Origin: Flavobacterium sp.
GTDB lineage: Bacteria; Bacteroidota; Bacteroidia; Flavobacteriales; Flavobacteriaceae
Assembly (NCBI GenBank): GCA_016718345.1
Contig: JADKDN010000001.1
Coordinates: 319,001-383,000, forward strand
Length of the DNA stretch: 64,000 bases
Reading direction: 5' to 3'
In this document: positions 19,651 through 29,158 of the stretch, piece after piece
Layout: every line of letters starts with the position of its first letter
Position numbering within the stretch: the first letter of the stretch is position 1
Made by a program: the position numbers and the translations under genes
The notes under the pieces: generated by a model
Seen by the model: the letters and a program-made list of their open reading frames with translations, nothing else
Database searches by the model: none
What the model was told of the DNA's origin: nothing

Positions 19651-20121
19651 ATGGCTTGGTATGTAATCTACACTAAACCCAGAAATGAAAAAAAAGTAAC
19701 AGAACGATTACAACAAATAGGAATTGTCGTATATTGTCCTTTAGTTACTCAAATAAAACAATGGTCTGATAGGAAAAAGAAAATACAAGTACCGCTATTT
19801 AATTCTTATTTATTCGTAAATCTGGATGAAAAAGACAGAGAAAAAGTTTTTCAAGTGAGTGGTGTGGTTAGGTATTTATTTTGGTTGGGAAAACCTGCAA
19901 TTGTTAGAGATGAAGAAATTGATGTATTGCGAGATAGTTTGAATCATGTGATGTCTTCTGTAGAGGTTACAAATATTAAAGCGGGAGATATTGTGAATAT
20001 TTCTGAAGGTCCTTTTAAAGGAAAAGAGGGATTGGTAAAACATATTAAGAGAAATAGTATACAATTAGTCCTTAAAGAATTAGGAGTACTAATAACTTTA
20101 ACAAAATCTGATTTGTTATAA
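19651..20121 (+). CDS. UpxY-like NusG-family antiterminator
   Basis: This 156-residue NusG paralogue has an N-terminal NGN domain (WYVIYTKPRNEKKVTERL, then PLFNSYLFVNLDEKD and VSGVVRYLFWLGKPAIV). A C-terminal KOW domain follows (AGDIVNISEGPFKGKEGLVK). In Bacteroides, UpxY proteins bind RNA polymerase in the capsule operon leader and stop early termination so that long operons are read through. It directly precedes a leader with a GC-rich hairpin and then a polysaccharide operon of more than 40 kb, the setting in which such a factor is expected. Confidence 0.88.
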   Translation: MAWYVIYTKPRNEKKVTERLQQIGIVVYCPLVTQIKQWSDRKKKIQVPLFNSYLFVNLDEKDREKVFQVSGVVRYLFWLGKPAIVRDEEIDVLRDSLNHVMSSVEVTNIKAGDIVNISEGPFKGKEGLVKHIKRNSIQLVLKELGVLITLTKSDLL

Positions 20122-20146
20122 GTATTTCAATATTGAATTATTTTTG
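20113..20146 (+). promoter_or_regulatory. Candidate promoter between upxY and rfbB
   Basis: TATTTTTG at 20139-20146 matches TAnnTTTG. A TTG lies at 20113-20115, a spacing of 23 bases, which is long. Transcription would start near 20153 and give a leader of about 90 bases before rfbB. This may instead be read through from the promoter at 19083. Confidence 0.4.
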
Positions 20147-20165
20147 TTGGTTTAATGGGACTGAC

Positions 20166-20178
20166 ACGGCGAAGCCGT
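20166..20178 (+). promoter_or_regulatory. GC-rich leader hairpin upstream of rfbB, candidate UpxY/pause site
   Basis: ACGGC, GAA, GCCGT makes a perfect five-pair stem with a three-base loop. Flanking GGA and TCC could extend it across a bulge. It stands out in very AT-rich sequence and lies within 15 bases of the predicted transcript start. NusG paralogues such as RfaH recognise a hairpin in the non-template strand at a pause, so this is a candidate target for the adjacent UpxY protein. That link is inference. Confidence 0.4.
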
Positions 20179-20243
20179 TCCAAAAAACAAATATTCTACT
20201 TCTTAAAAAACAAAATATTAATAGCATAAAAGTATTTAATACA

Positions 20244-21290
20244 ATGAAAAAAATAGTAATAACTGGTGGTGCAGGATTTATCGGCTCACATGTGGTAAGA
20301 AGAATTGTGAAGAATTATCCAGAGTACCATGTATTTAATCTAGATGCACTGACTTATGCTGGAAATCTTGAGAACATAGCTGATATCCAGAATGAATCAA
20401 ATTACACTTTTGTCAAAGGTGATATTACTGATGCTGATTTTATTAATGAACTTTTTAGAAAGTATCAGTTTGATGGAGTGATTCATTTGGCAGCAGAATC
20501 TCATGTAGACCGTTCCATCACAGATCCATTATCTTTTGTGAAAACAAATGTAATTGGAACTATGAATTTGTTAAATGCAGCAAAGGAAATTTGGAACAAT
20601 CAGTTTGAAGGAAAACGTTTCTATCATGTAAGCACAGATGAAGTATATGGAACACTAGGCGCCACAGGTTTATTTACAGAGACAACTCCTTATGCTCCAA
20701 ACTCACCATACTCAGCATCAAAAGCAAGCTCGGATCATTTTGTAAGAGCATATGGGGAGACCTATGGTTTGCCTTATGTTATAACTAATTGTTCCAATAA
20801 TTATGGACCAAATCACTTTCCAGAAAAATTAATACCACTTTTAATTAATAATATCTTAAATAATAAACCATTACCTGTATATGGAGACGGAAAATATACA
20901 CGCGATTGGTTATTTGTAAAAGACCATGCGGTAGCAATTGATTTAGTTTTTCATCAGGGAATAAACCACGAAACCTATAATATTGGTGGTTTTAATGAAT
21001 GGCAAAATATTGATTTGGTTAAGCTATTATGTAAAAAAATGGATGAGAAATTAGGAAAAGAAATAGGATCATCTGAAAAATTAATAACTTACGTAAAAGA
21101 CAGACCGGGTCATGATTTACGTTATGCAATTGATGCCAATAAAATAAAGAAAGAACTTGGATGGGAACCATCTGTAACCTTCGAACAAGGATTAGATCAA
21201 ACGATTGATTGGTATTTAGAAAATTCGGAATGGTTGAGTAATGTTACGTCTGGGAATTACCAGAAATATTATGAAAATCAGTATGAATAG
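20244..21290 (+). CDS. rfbB: dTDP-glucose 4,6-dehydratase
   Basis: The 348-residue SDR enzyme starts MKKIVITGGAGFIGSHVVRRI at ATG 20244. The longer reading from 20133 would translate the leader hairpin and is rejected. HLAAESHVDRSI, the catalytic triad region STDEVYG at about 130-136 and YSASKA at about 156-161 identify RfbB, which turns dTDP-glucose into dTDP-4-keto-6-deoxyglucose. This product is the branch point for at least three routes encoded downstream (FdtA/FdtB type, WecE type, 2,3-dehydratase type). No rfbA, rfbC or rfbD is in the window, so dTDP-glucose must come from elsewhere. Confidence 0.95.
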   Translation: MKKIVITGGAGFIGSHVVRRIVKNYPEYHVFNLDALTYAGNLENIADIQNESNYTFVKGDITDADFINELFRKYQFDGVIHLAAESHVDRSITDPLSFVKTNVIGTMNLLNAAKEIWNNQFEGKRFYHVSTDEVYGTLGATGLFTETTPYAPNSPYSASKASSDHFVRAYGETYGLPYVITNCSNNYGPNHFPEKLIPLLINNILNNKPLPVYGDGKYTRDWLFVKDHAVAIDLVFHQGINHETYNIGGFNEWQNIDLVKLLCKKMDEKLGKEIGSSEKLITYVKDRPGHDLRYAIDANKIKKELGWEPSVTFEQGLDQTIDWYLENSEWLSNVTSGNYQKYYENQYE

Positions 21291-21323
21291 CTCTCTTCTA
21301 ATGATTTATAAAGAATTTCTTGC

Positions 21324-21743
21324 ATGAGTCTAAAAGATGATTTTTCAAAACCAAAAATTATACAATTCCCCAAAATACAGGACCCTAAGGGGAATTTAAC
21401 CTTTATGCAAAATCCTGATCAGGTCCCTTTCCAGATAAAAAGAACTTTTTGGACTTATGATGTACCTGGCGGAGAAATTAGAGGAGGTCATGCCTATAAA
21501 TCACAACAAGAAATTATCATTGCATTGAGCGGTAGCTTTGATGTAATTGTTACAAATCTTGACGGAACTACAGAAAAATATTCTTTAAATCGCTCCTATT
21601 ATGGTCTTTATTTGCCTAATTTGACTTGGCGTCATATGGAAAATTTTTCCACGAATTCTTTGAGTTTACATATTTCAAGTAAAGAATTTACAGACGAAGA
21701 TTATGTTAGAGAATTTGAACTTTTACAAGAATTATCTCAATGA
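21324..21743 (+). CDS. WxcM-like sugar 3,4-ketoisomerase (FdtA/QdtA family), first copy
   Basis: This small 139-residue cupin has PKIQDPKGNLTFMQN, FQIKRTFWTYDVPGGEIRGGHAYK and YGLYLPNLTWRHM. Family members isomerise dTDP-4-keto-6-deoxyglucose to the 3-keto sugar, the step before a 3-amino sugar. The usual RGxHAHK motif reads RGGHAYK at about residues 53-59, so one of the two active-site histidines is replaced by tyrosine. The partner copy that follows keeps HAHK. It may have altered specificity or depend on its neighbour. Its stop overlaps the next gene's start by four bases. Confidence 0.82.
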   Translation: MSLKDDFSKPKIIQFPKIQDPKGNLTFMQNPDQVPFQIKRTFWTYDVPGGEIRGGHAYKSQQEIIIALSGSFDVIVTNLDGTTEKYSLNRSYYGLYLPNLTWRHMENFSTNSLSLHISSKEFTDEDYVREFELLQELSQ

Positions 21744-22159
21744 TACCAGTAAAAACTTCAGATTGCAACCTAATCATTCTGCCAAAAACAGGTGATAGAA
21801 ATGGTCATATCACCGCTATAAACAACAATGTAGAAATACCATTTGCAGTTAGACGCGTCTTTTATCTCTATGATATACAAGGTGGTGATTCTAGAGGAGC
21901 ACACGCACACAAAGAGTGTCATCAGTTTTTAGTAGCGGCAAGTGGTTCTTTTGAAGTACTTTTAGATGATGGTGTTACACAACAAAAAGTAATTTTGAAT
22001 TTGCCTGATGTTGGTCTTCACGTCCCACCAGGTATATGGGCTTCAGAGATGAATTTCTCAAGTGGAGCAATCTGTTTAGTGTTGGCTTCACATGATTTTG
22101 ATGAAGAAGATTACATAAGAGATTACAACAAATATCTGAAATGGAAAGTATCAAAATAG
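21740..22159 (+). CDS. WxcM-like sugar 3,4-ketoisomerase (FdtA/QdtA family), second copy
   Basis: This copy also has 139 residues. It has ILPKTGDRNGHITAIN, FAVRRVFYLYDIQGGDSRGAHAHK and GLHVPPGIWASEM, with the full HAHK motif at about residues 54-57. It is therefore the better candidate for the active 3,4-ketoisomerase making the 3-keto intermediate of dTDP-Fuc3N or dTDP-Qui3N; the sequence alone does not tell which epimer. Its start ATG 21740 overlaps the previous stop. An FdtB-type aminotransferase follows after 33 bases, which completes the two-step route to a 3-amino sugar. Confidence 0.87.
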   Translation: MIPVKTSDCNLIILPKTGDRNGHITAINNNVEIPFAVRRVFYLYDIQGGDSRGAHAHKECHQFLVAASGSFEVLLDDGVTQQKVILNLPDVGLHVPPGIWASEMNFSSGAICLVLASHDFDEEDYIRDYNKYLKWKVSK

Positions 22160-22192
22160 TCAATATCATACTATTTTAATTTTAAATAAAGT

Positions 22193-23338
22193 ATGATATC
22201 ATTTTTAGATTTACAAAAAATTAATCATCAATACCAACAAGAGTTAAAAACTGCTGCTGCTGAGGTTATTGATTCAGGTTGGTTTTTGTTAGGAAAAAAA
22301 AGTGAAAATTTCGAGAAAAATTTAGCAAGTTACATTGGCACTAATCATGCAGTAGGAGTAGGAAATGGTCTAGATGCTTTACGACTAATATTCAGAGCCT
22401 ATATTGAAATGGGTATCATGTCCGAAGGTGATGAAATAATAGTGCCAGCAAATACTTATATCGCTACGATTCTTGCTATTACAGACAATAAGTTGCAACC
22501 AATATTAGTTGAGCCTACTATTTTGTCGTATAACCTAGACCTAGATTTAATAGAAAAAAAAATCACAAAAAGAACCAAGGCTGTAGTAGTGGTACATCTT
22601 TACGGTCAGGTTTGTTGGAATAATTCACTGTCAGATATAGCAAAGAAATACAATTTAAAGATTATCGAAGATAATGCACAGGCAATTGGTGCTGAATATA
22701 ATTCAAAAAAAGCAGGCGCTTTAGGAGATGCATCAGCTTTTAGCTTCTATCCAAGTAAGAATTTAGGAGCACTAGGCGATGCTGGAGCAGTAACAACTAG
22801 CAATGATGAATTAGCAGAAATTGTAAGAGCATTAGCAAACTACGGAAGTAAAAAAAAATACATCAACGAATATCAAGGCTTAAATAGCAGATTAGATGAA
22901 ATGCAGGCTGCTTTTTTAGACATAAAATTGAAGTTTCTTGATCAAGAAAATGAATACAGAAGAAAGCTAGCCTCAATTTATCTTAACGGAATAAAAAATG
23001 ATTCGATAGTTTTACCATTTCCAATAAATACTAACATTAAGGTCGAAGAAAATAAAGAGCACACTTGGCATCTGTTTGTAATTCGTCATCCAAATAGAAA
23101 TGAGTTACAAAAGTATTTGACTAGTAATGGAATTCAAACATTGATTCACTATCCAATTCCACCCAACAAACAATTGGCTTACAAAAATTTGAACCATTTG
23201 GATTTTCCAATAACAAACAAAATTCATAGCGAAGTTTTGAGTTTGCCATTAAATCCAGTATTGTCAGAGAAAGAGGTTGAGTTTATAATAAAAATATTAA
23301 ATAATTTTAAGGCTAATTTTAAAATTAACGAAGTATGA
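22193..23338 (+). CDS. dTDP-3-amino-3,6-dideoxyhexose aminotransferase (FdtB/QdtB-like)
   Basis: This 381-residue DegT/DnrJ/EryC1-family PLP enzyme begins MISFLDLQKINHQYQQEL and has GVGNGLDALRLIFRA, VPANTYIATILAI and EDNAQAIGAEY. SFYPSKNLGALGDAGA carries the PLP lysine at about residue 188. This wording matches FdtB and its relatives, which aminate the C3 ketone made by FdtA/QdtA. The gene lies just after two ketoisomerase genes. Its last bases overlap the next gene's start (ATGA). The route would normally end with N-acetylation, and no FdtC-type acetyltransferase is adjacent. Confidence 0.88.
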   Translation: MISFLDLQKINHQYQQELKTAAAEVIDSGWFLLGKKSENFEKNLASYIGTNHAVGVGNGLDALRLIFRAYIEMGIMSEGDEIIVPANTYIATILAITDNKLQPILVEPTILSYNLDLDLIEKKITKRTKAVVVVHLYGQVCWNNSLSDIAKKYNLKIIEDNAQAIGAEYNSKKAGALGDASAFSFYPSKNLGALGDAGAVTTSNDELAEIVRALANYGSKKKYINEYQGLNSRLDEMQAAFLDIKLKFLDQENEYRRKLASIYLNGIKNDSIVLPFPINTNIKVEENKEHTWHLFVIRHPNRNELQKYLTSNGIQTLIHYPIPPNKQLAYKNLNHLDFPITNKIHSEVLSLPLNPVLSEKEVEFIIKILNNFKANFKINEV

Positions 23339-23703
23339 ATCCTTACCTATACATTTTTGGAACATTATTTTTCACCGTTTACGGACAAATAGTATTAAAA
23401 TGGAGGTTGTCAGGTTTAAAAGTTGTATTGCCTGAAGGGATTTGGGACAAAATAGTTTATTTAGTTAAACTGATATTCGACCCTTTTGTTTTTTCAGGTT
23501 TCGTGTCTGCTTTTATCGCTTCTCTTTTTTGGATGGCAGCAATGACTAAATTTGAAATTACTACCGCTTATCCTTTTATGAGTATTGCTCCAGCCCTTGT
23601 ATTTATTACTGGGGTTTTATTCTTGGGGGAGACTTTTACTATTGGTAAGGTGGTGGGATTATTATTTATTATAATAGGTATAATAGTAACCGTTAAATGT
23701 TGA
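23335..23703 (+). CDS. Small four-helix membrane transporter (EamA/SMR type, ArnE/F-like)
   Basis: The 122-residue protein has four predicted membrane segments and the small-multidrug-resistance look. MNPYLYIFGTLFFTVYGQIVLKW at the start and PALVFITGVLFLGETFTIGKVVG near the end are typical. Relatives such as ArnE and ArnF flip undecaprenyl-phosphate-linked sugars. The next gene encodes an ArnC-like polyprenyl-phosphate sugar transferase, so this protein may flip that product for periplasmic modification of the glycan. The start overlaps the aminotransferase stop by four bases. A general drug transporter is unlikely in this setting. Confidence 0.7.
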   Translation: MNPYLYIFGTLFFTVYGQIVLKWRLSGLKVVLPEGIWDKIVYLVKLIFDPFVFSGFVSAFIASLFWMAAMTKFEITTAYPFMSIAPALVFITGVLFLGETFTIGKVVGLLFIIIGIIVTVKC

Positions 23704-23785
23704 TTGTTTTTAACATGTTTGAATATACAAGAAACAATTTATTGAAGTGATTTTAAATTATATTTGATAGTATAAATTTTATCTA

Positions 23786-24717
23786 ATGGAAAACAAACCA
23801 CATATTTCAATTGTAAGTCCAGTATACAGAGCAGAGAGTATACTTGAAAAACTTGTTTATGAAATTCAGAAAGTGATGGGTCAATTAAAAGTCACTTATG
23901 AAATTATATTGGTTGATGATAGGAGTCCTGATAATTCTTGGGAGGTAATGAAAAAACTTTCCTCAAAATTTTCAGAAGTAAAGAGTATTAGATTAAGTAG
24001 AAATTTTGGGCAACATCCTACTATTATAGCAGGACTTTCAGAGGTAAAAGGGGAATGGATAGTTGTTATGGATTGTGATTTACAAGATCAGCCTAAAGAA
24101 ATAAAAAATCTTTATTCAAAAGCTCTTGAGGGATATGATATTGTTTTGGCAAGGAGAGAAAATCGTCAAGATAATTTTTTTAAAAGGTTATCATCAAGAA
24201 TGTTCTATACAGTTTTCAATTATTTTCGGGGATTGAAATAAATAATGAAGTAGCTAATTTTGGAATCTATAATAGGAAAGTGATTAGATCTATTGATAGA
24301 ATAAATGATTACATTAAATTTTTCCCCTTATTTATTAAATGGGTTGGATTTAAATCAACTTCTATTGTTGTAGAGCATAGCGAGAGAGAAGATGGTAAGT
24401 CGTCGTATAATTTGGTTAAATTAATTTCATTAGCTTTTGATACTATAATTTCATTTTCTGACAAGCCTTTAAAAATATTTACTTTCATCGGACTATCAAT
24501 TTCTTCAATATCATTCATTTTTGGGTGTTATTATCTAATCCAAGCACTTACGGGTCAAATAAAAGAACCTGGATTTAGTTCATTAATTATTTCAATATGG
24601 TTGTTGTCAGGGATAATAATTTCTACAGTAGGAATTGTTGGTATTTATTTAGGTAAAACTTTCAATCAAGTGAAAAATAGACCAATTTTTATCATTGACG
24701 AGAAGTATGAAAATTAA
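23786..24717 (+). CDS. Polyprenyl-phosphate sugar transferase (ArnC/GtrB/DPM1-like GT2), one frameshift
   Basis: The N-terminus ISIVSPVYRAESILEKLV, LVDDRSPDNSWEV and MDCDLQDQPKEI (DxD) are those of DPM1-type GT2 enzymes. After VEHSEREDGKSSYNLVKLISLA come two C-terminal membrane segments, as in ArnC and GtrB, which charge undecaprenyl phosphate with one sugar. One T is missing at about 24222-24227, so TTTCGGGG should read as codons for FSG; this restores FSGIEINNEVANFGIYNR and a product of 310 residues, the family length. With the small transporter upstream it would supply sugars for side-chain addition outside the cytoplasm. Confidence 0.82.
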
Positions 24718-25396
24718 TAAATTAGATTGGGATAGTAATTTTTTTGGTTTTGAAGTAGGATTGGCTGAAAACAACTCTGATTTTTCTGAATCTGAAAATT
24801 ACCATCTAATTATTTTAAAACAAAAAAGAGAAGAAGAAATTGAAATTGAAGGTTTTATAAAATCTTTTCAAGAAACTAAAGTTGTTTTTAATAAAAAATT
24901 AGAAAAGGATAATTTAAATTTTTTGGATGATTCAATAATTGATTTTGACGATGAGGTTATTAATAAAGAGATCTTGTATTCTTTAGCTTTTGAAAGTGGT
25001 AAATACAGCCGATTTAAATTAGACTCAAATTTTCCAAAACTCAAATTTGAATTATTATACACAAAGTGGGTTGAAAATAGTATAAATAAAGAGTTCGCAG
25101 ATAAAATTTTTTATTTCAGAGAGATGAATAATATCATAGGTTTTGTCACTCTAAAAAATAATACTAATTTTTCAACGATTGGGCTGATTGCAGTATCTGA
25201 AAATCATCAGGGAAGAGGGTTAGGGAAAAAGCTTTTGTCAAAAGTAGAAAAGTATTGTATTTCTCAAAATATTTTTAGATTAAGAATTCCAACTCAAAAA
25301 GAAAATAGACCAGCATGTAATTTTTATGAGAAAATGGGTTATACTATTGATGAAGAAATAATCATTAAGCATTATTGGAAAAAGAAAATCCATTAA
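24707..25396 (+). CDS. GNAT acetyltransferase, WecD-like
   Basis: I chose ATG 24707 (MKINKLDWDSNFFGFEVG), which overlaps the preceding stop by 11 bases; the 229-residue protein is otherwise continuous. LDWDSNFFG near the N-terminus resembles the opening of WecD, the dTDP-fucosamine acetyltransferase. The C-terminus has the acetyl-CoA site VSENHQGRGLGKKLL and then RPACNFYEKMGY. A WecE-like aminotransferase follows two genes later, so the likely substrate is dTDP-4-amino-4,6-dideoxygalactose. The 3-amino sugar from the FdtB-like enzyme is the alternative, since no other acetyltransferase is near. Confidence 0.7.
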   Translation: MKINKLDWDSNFFGFEVGLAENNSDFSESENYHLIILKQKREEEIEIEGFIKSFQETKVVFNKKLEKDNLNFLDDSIIDFDDEVINKEILYSLAFESGKYSRFKLDSNFPKLKFELLYTKWVENSINKEFADKIFYFREMNNIIGFVTLKNNTNFSTIGLIAVSENHQGRGLGKKLLSKVEKYCISQNIFRLRIPTQKENRPACNFYEKMGYTIDEEIIIKHYWKKKIH

Positions 25397-25414
25397 AATA
25401 TACAACACTTAAAT

Positions 25415-26530
25415 ATGTCAGTTAACCTAAATAATAAAGTATATTTTGAAAATTTAAACACTATAAGGTTTGTAGCTGCATTATTAGTGATTATTCATCA
25501 TATTGAACAGTTTAAGGGTGTCTTTAATTTCCCAAATTACTGGGATAACAAAGTGATTCTAGTTATAGGAAAATTAGGTGTAATTCTTTTTTTTGTATTG
25601 AGTGGATTTTTAATTTCATTTTTGCTTTTTAAGGAACATGAAGTTACAAATACAATTAGCGTGAAGAAGTTTTATATGAGACGGATATTGCGAATTTGGC
25701 CTTTGTATTTTTTAATTGTTCTATCTTCCTTTTTTATCTTCCCATTTTTAGAATTTTTTAGTTTACCAGGATTTGGAAAAGAGGTAATATGGGACAATCT
25801 TTTTTTTAAACTTCTATTATTTACTGCTTTTTTACCTAATCTTGTTTTACATATTTATGGGATGATTCCGTATGCTTCTCAAACATGGTCAATTGGTGCA
25901 GAGGAACAATTCTATTTAATTTGGCCAGTTCTAAATAAGAAAATTAAAAGTAAATGGCTTTTGATGTTTGCAGTCATTTTTGTTTATTTATTTATTAAAC
26001 GATACATATATTATTTACCGCATACAACATATTTTGATATATTTAGAGGTTTTTGGAAATCAACGCCTATAGATTGTATGGCAATTGGAGGTATTTTTGC
26101 TTTGATAGTTTATGATGATAAACCAATAGTAAATCGATTAAGAAAGATTTTATTTTCTAAAATTATTCAATGGGTAATATTATTAGCTACAATTTATTTA
26201 ATCTCTATTGGTTATAAGGTTGAAAGTTTTCAATATGAATTTTATTCCTTATTATTTGGAATATTAATTATAAATTTTGCTTGCAATAAAGACAGGATAT
26301 TTTCAATGGAGAATAAAGTATTTAATTATCTGGGGAAAATATCTTACGGGCTTTATATGTTTCATCCAATTGTAGTTGTATTTTCAATTAAATTATGTGA
26401 AATTTTAAATTTTAAAAGTAATTACTTTTTATATCCAATGGTATTTATTCTAATAATTATACTTGCATCTTTATCATATGAATTTTTCGAAAAGATTTTT
26501 ATAAATAAAAAATTAAATATTCAGATATAA
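25415..26530 (+). CDS. Acyltransferase-3 family membrane O-acyltransferase (OafA-like)
   Basis: The 371-residue polytopic protein has YFENLNTIRFVAALLVIIHH near the start, with the conserved arginine and paired histidines at about 28-29. It also has VLSGFLISFLLFKEH, KKFYMRRILRIWPLYFL and QTWSIGAEEQFYLIWP. These identify the acyltransferase-3 (OafA/YrhL) family, whose members O-acetylate sugars of O-antigens and capsules at the membrane. About ten hydrophobic segments are visible and there is no C-terminal SGNH domain. Start ATG 25415 lies 18 bases after the GNAT gene. The acceptor sugar is unknown. Confidence 0.88.
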   Translation: MSVNLNNKVYFENLNTIRFVAALLVIIHHIEQFKGVFNFPNYWDNKVILVIGKLGVILFFVLSGFLISFLLFKEHEVTNTISVKKFYMRRILRIWPLYFLIVLSSFFIFPFLEFFSLPGFGKEVIWDNLFFKLLLFTAFLPNLVLHIYGMIPYASQTWSIGAEEQFYLIWPVLNKKIKSKWLLMFAVIFVYLFIKRYIYYLPHTTYFDIFRGFWKSTPIDCMAIGGIFALIVYDDKPIVNRLRKILFSKIIQWVILLATIYLISIGYKVESFQYEFYSLLFGILIINFACNKDRIFSMENKVFNYLGKISYGLYMFHPIVVVFSIKLCEILNFKSNYFLYPMVFILIIILASLSYEFFEKIFINKKLNIQI

Positions 26531-26613
26531 TAAGTGGTGACAATACAAAGATCTAGAATTAAAAGAACACAAATTAATTATAAGTTAGTAATAGAACAAT
26601 TACGATTCAAATT

Positions 26614-27746
26614 ATGATACCATTTAATAAACCCTATCTAACAGGAAAAGAAACGCATTATATATATGATGCAGTAAATTCTGGTAAAATTTCTGGTAAC
26701 GGAAAATACACACAATTATGTCAAGATTTTTTTGAAAAAAAATATGGTTTCAAAAAAGTATTGTTGACCACATCCTGTACAGATGCTCTAGAAATGTCGG
26801 CCATTTTAGGCAATATTGAGCCTGGAGATGAGGTGATTGTACCTAGTTATACATTTGTTTCCACAGCAATAGCATTTATAAGACAAGGAGCGAAAATTAT
26901 TTTTGCTGATTCTTATCCCAATAATCCCAATATCGATGCTGATAAAATAGAAGCATTAATCACAGAAAGAACAAAAGCTATTATACCAGTTCATTATGCA
27001 GGTGTAGCCTGTGATATGGATAAAATTATGGAGTTAGCGGCTAAATATAGTTTATTAGTTGTCGAAGACGCGGCACAAGCTATAGATAGTTTTTATATTG
27101 GTAAAGACGGAATTAAGCGCGCTTTAGGAAGCATAGGGCATTTAGCCGCTTTTTCATTTCATGAAACAAAAAATATTATTTCAGGCGAAGGAGGAATGTT
27201 AGCTATTAATGACGAAAGGTTTATTCATCGAGCTGAAATCATTTGGGAAAAAGGAACCAATAGAGCTGAGTTTTTTAGAGGGGAAGTGAATAAATATGGT
27301 TGGGTTGATACAGGCTCGTCCTTTTTGCCATCTGAAGTTATTGCTGCTTTTTTATGGGCACAAATAGAAAATATTGATACTATTCAGTCCAAAAGAAAAT
27401 TAATTTGGGAAAAATATTTGGAAGGACTAAAGAAAAATAAATCTGAAATTTTTAATTTACCTGTGATTCCTGAGTATGCTACAAATAATGCGCATATGTT
27501 TTATCTGGTATGCAAGGATGTAAATTATAGAACACTTTGATTAGTAAGTTGAAAGAAAATGGTTTTCATGCAGTATTTCATTATTTATCCTTGCATTCGA
27601 GTGATTTTTATAAAGATAAGCATGATGATAGAGTTCTTCCTAATTCAGATCGCTTTTCAGATTGTTTAGTTAGGTTGCCAATGTTTTATGAATTAGATTT
27701 TAAAACTATTGAAAGTATTGTAGATATTATAAAAGGAATTAACTAG
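26614..27746 (+). CDS. wecE: dTDP-4-amino-4,6-dideoxygalactose transaminase (WecE/RffA-like), one frameshift
   Basis: MIPFNKPYLTGKETHYIYDA, LLTTSCTDALEMSAIL, VPSYTFVSTAIAF, EDAAQAIDSFY and FHETKNIISGEGGM (PLP lysine at about 185) are very close to WecE/RffA. That enzyme aminates C4 of dTDP-4-keto-6-deoxyglucose to give dTDP-Fuc4N. The frame breaks at about 27534-27540, where one T seems to be missing. Restoring it joins KDVNYRTL to ISKLKENGFHAVFHYLSLH and gives 377 residues, the family length. With RfbB and the WecD-like acetyltransferase this forms a dTDP-Fuc4NAc route. Confidence 0.87.
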
Positions 27747-27760
27747 AAGTTTTAAGAATA

Positions 27761-29153
27761 ATGATAAATTTTAAAAAAAGCGTCAGTTTATCTAGCATAC
27801 TAATTTTGCAGTAACCCTAGCAATGATTTCTATACTTTTTTTAAGTGTTAATACTTTTTATTGGGCGGATGATTATAGTTTTATCTTAAATGTCAATAAA
27901 AATGGATTGCTAAGCAACTGTATATTAGGGTATTATAACTGGGACGGTCGTTTTTTGACTCTAGGAGCTCTGATTCAAGGATTTATAATTCAAAATTTTG
28001 CAATAGAGTTTGTTACTCTTTTTTGGTCTATACTCTTTTTGGGAAGTGGTTTCCTGATGTATAAAATTATTTCAGATGAAGTAAAATTAGAAAATATAGA
28101 GGCAAAAAATCAAATTTTGATTGGAGCAATTTTAAGTATAATTTTATGGTTAGGATCTTATAGCCATATATCAGAAACAATTTATTGGGCAACTGGTGGT
28201 GTTTATACGTTCAATTTGTTTTGGGTATAATTTGGATAATAATTTTTAATAAGATTCAAACTCATGAGATAAGTCTATTTCAGAAATCACTTTATTTAAT
28301 TTTTACTTTTATTGTTGGGGCTAGTACTCAAAACTTAGCCATTGCATTGTTGACACTGATTTTATTAACTTTAGCGATAGATTTTTTAAGCCAAACCAAA
28401 AAGAAAATTTATTTTAATATTTTAGTGTTTGTTATATTAACGTCAGGTTTAATTTTCATTATTATTGCACCAGGCAATTTTGTTAGAATTACCAAAACTT
28501 CTCATGGTCATTTTGATTTTTCATTCATATGGTTTGTAAAAAATTATTACATGGTATTAGTCAGATATATAAAACTGATATTTCCATTAATGGTCTTATC
28601 TTTAATGGGAGTAATCGGCTCACTTTTTATTTTGTTTCCAAAGAAATCTTTACAGCTAAATAAGAACCGATTTGTTAATAATAATCGATTACGACTTATT
28701 TATCTTTTAACCAATTATAAGTGGTTAATAGTAGCACTTTCTACAATCACCCCATTTGTAGTTTCAAAAAATCTTGCATTAGTCATTTTCTTTTTCACAG
28801 TCATTTTTAAATTTTATAGGTTAAACAGTGAACAAAGTATTGATGAATCAAAGTATAAAATGAAAAAGAAAATTTCTTTTCTTTTATTTCTATTGATAAT
28901 AGTTTCAAGTTTGTCATTTACTAGATATAATTTTAAAAAAGGATTGTTATTAAAAGAGGCTATAGTGAATAGAGAAAGGAAATTATTAGGAGCAAAAAAC
29001 AAGATAGTTGAAATTGAGTTAATTGATCCGTCACTTTCTAGCTATTGCTATAAATTTACCGATATGAGTTTAGTTAATTCAGACAAATATAATTGGATTA
29101 GAGAATCTCAAGAACATTATTTTGGCGTAAAAAAAATTATCGTAAAAGAATAG
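27761..29153 (+). CDS. Polytopic membrane protein, DUF6056/GT-C-like, two frameshifts
   Basis: ATG 27761 reads MINFKKSVSLSSIL and loses frame at about 27805-27811 (one T missing). Then comes VNTFYWADDYSFILN with NWDGRFLTL after the first membrane segment, and the frame is lost again at about 28216-28222 (one T missing in TTGTTTTGGG). Corrected, it is 464 residues with about ten membrane segments. The acidic WADDY motif in the first periplasmic loop and the GRF motif resemble DUF6056 proteins, thought to be GT-C-type glycosyltransferases that use lipid-linked sugar donors. Such a role would suit the ArnC-like/SMR-like pair upstream, but it is inference. Confidence 0.6.
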
Positions 29154-29158
29154 TTTAT

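Noticed and set aside
20133..20243. An upstream extension of rfbB by 37 codons.
   Set aside because: It would translate the leader hairpin and begins inside the predicted promoter. RfbB proteins start at the MKKIVITGGAGFIG sequence.
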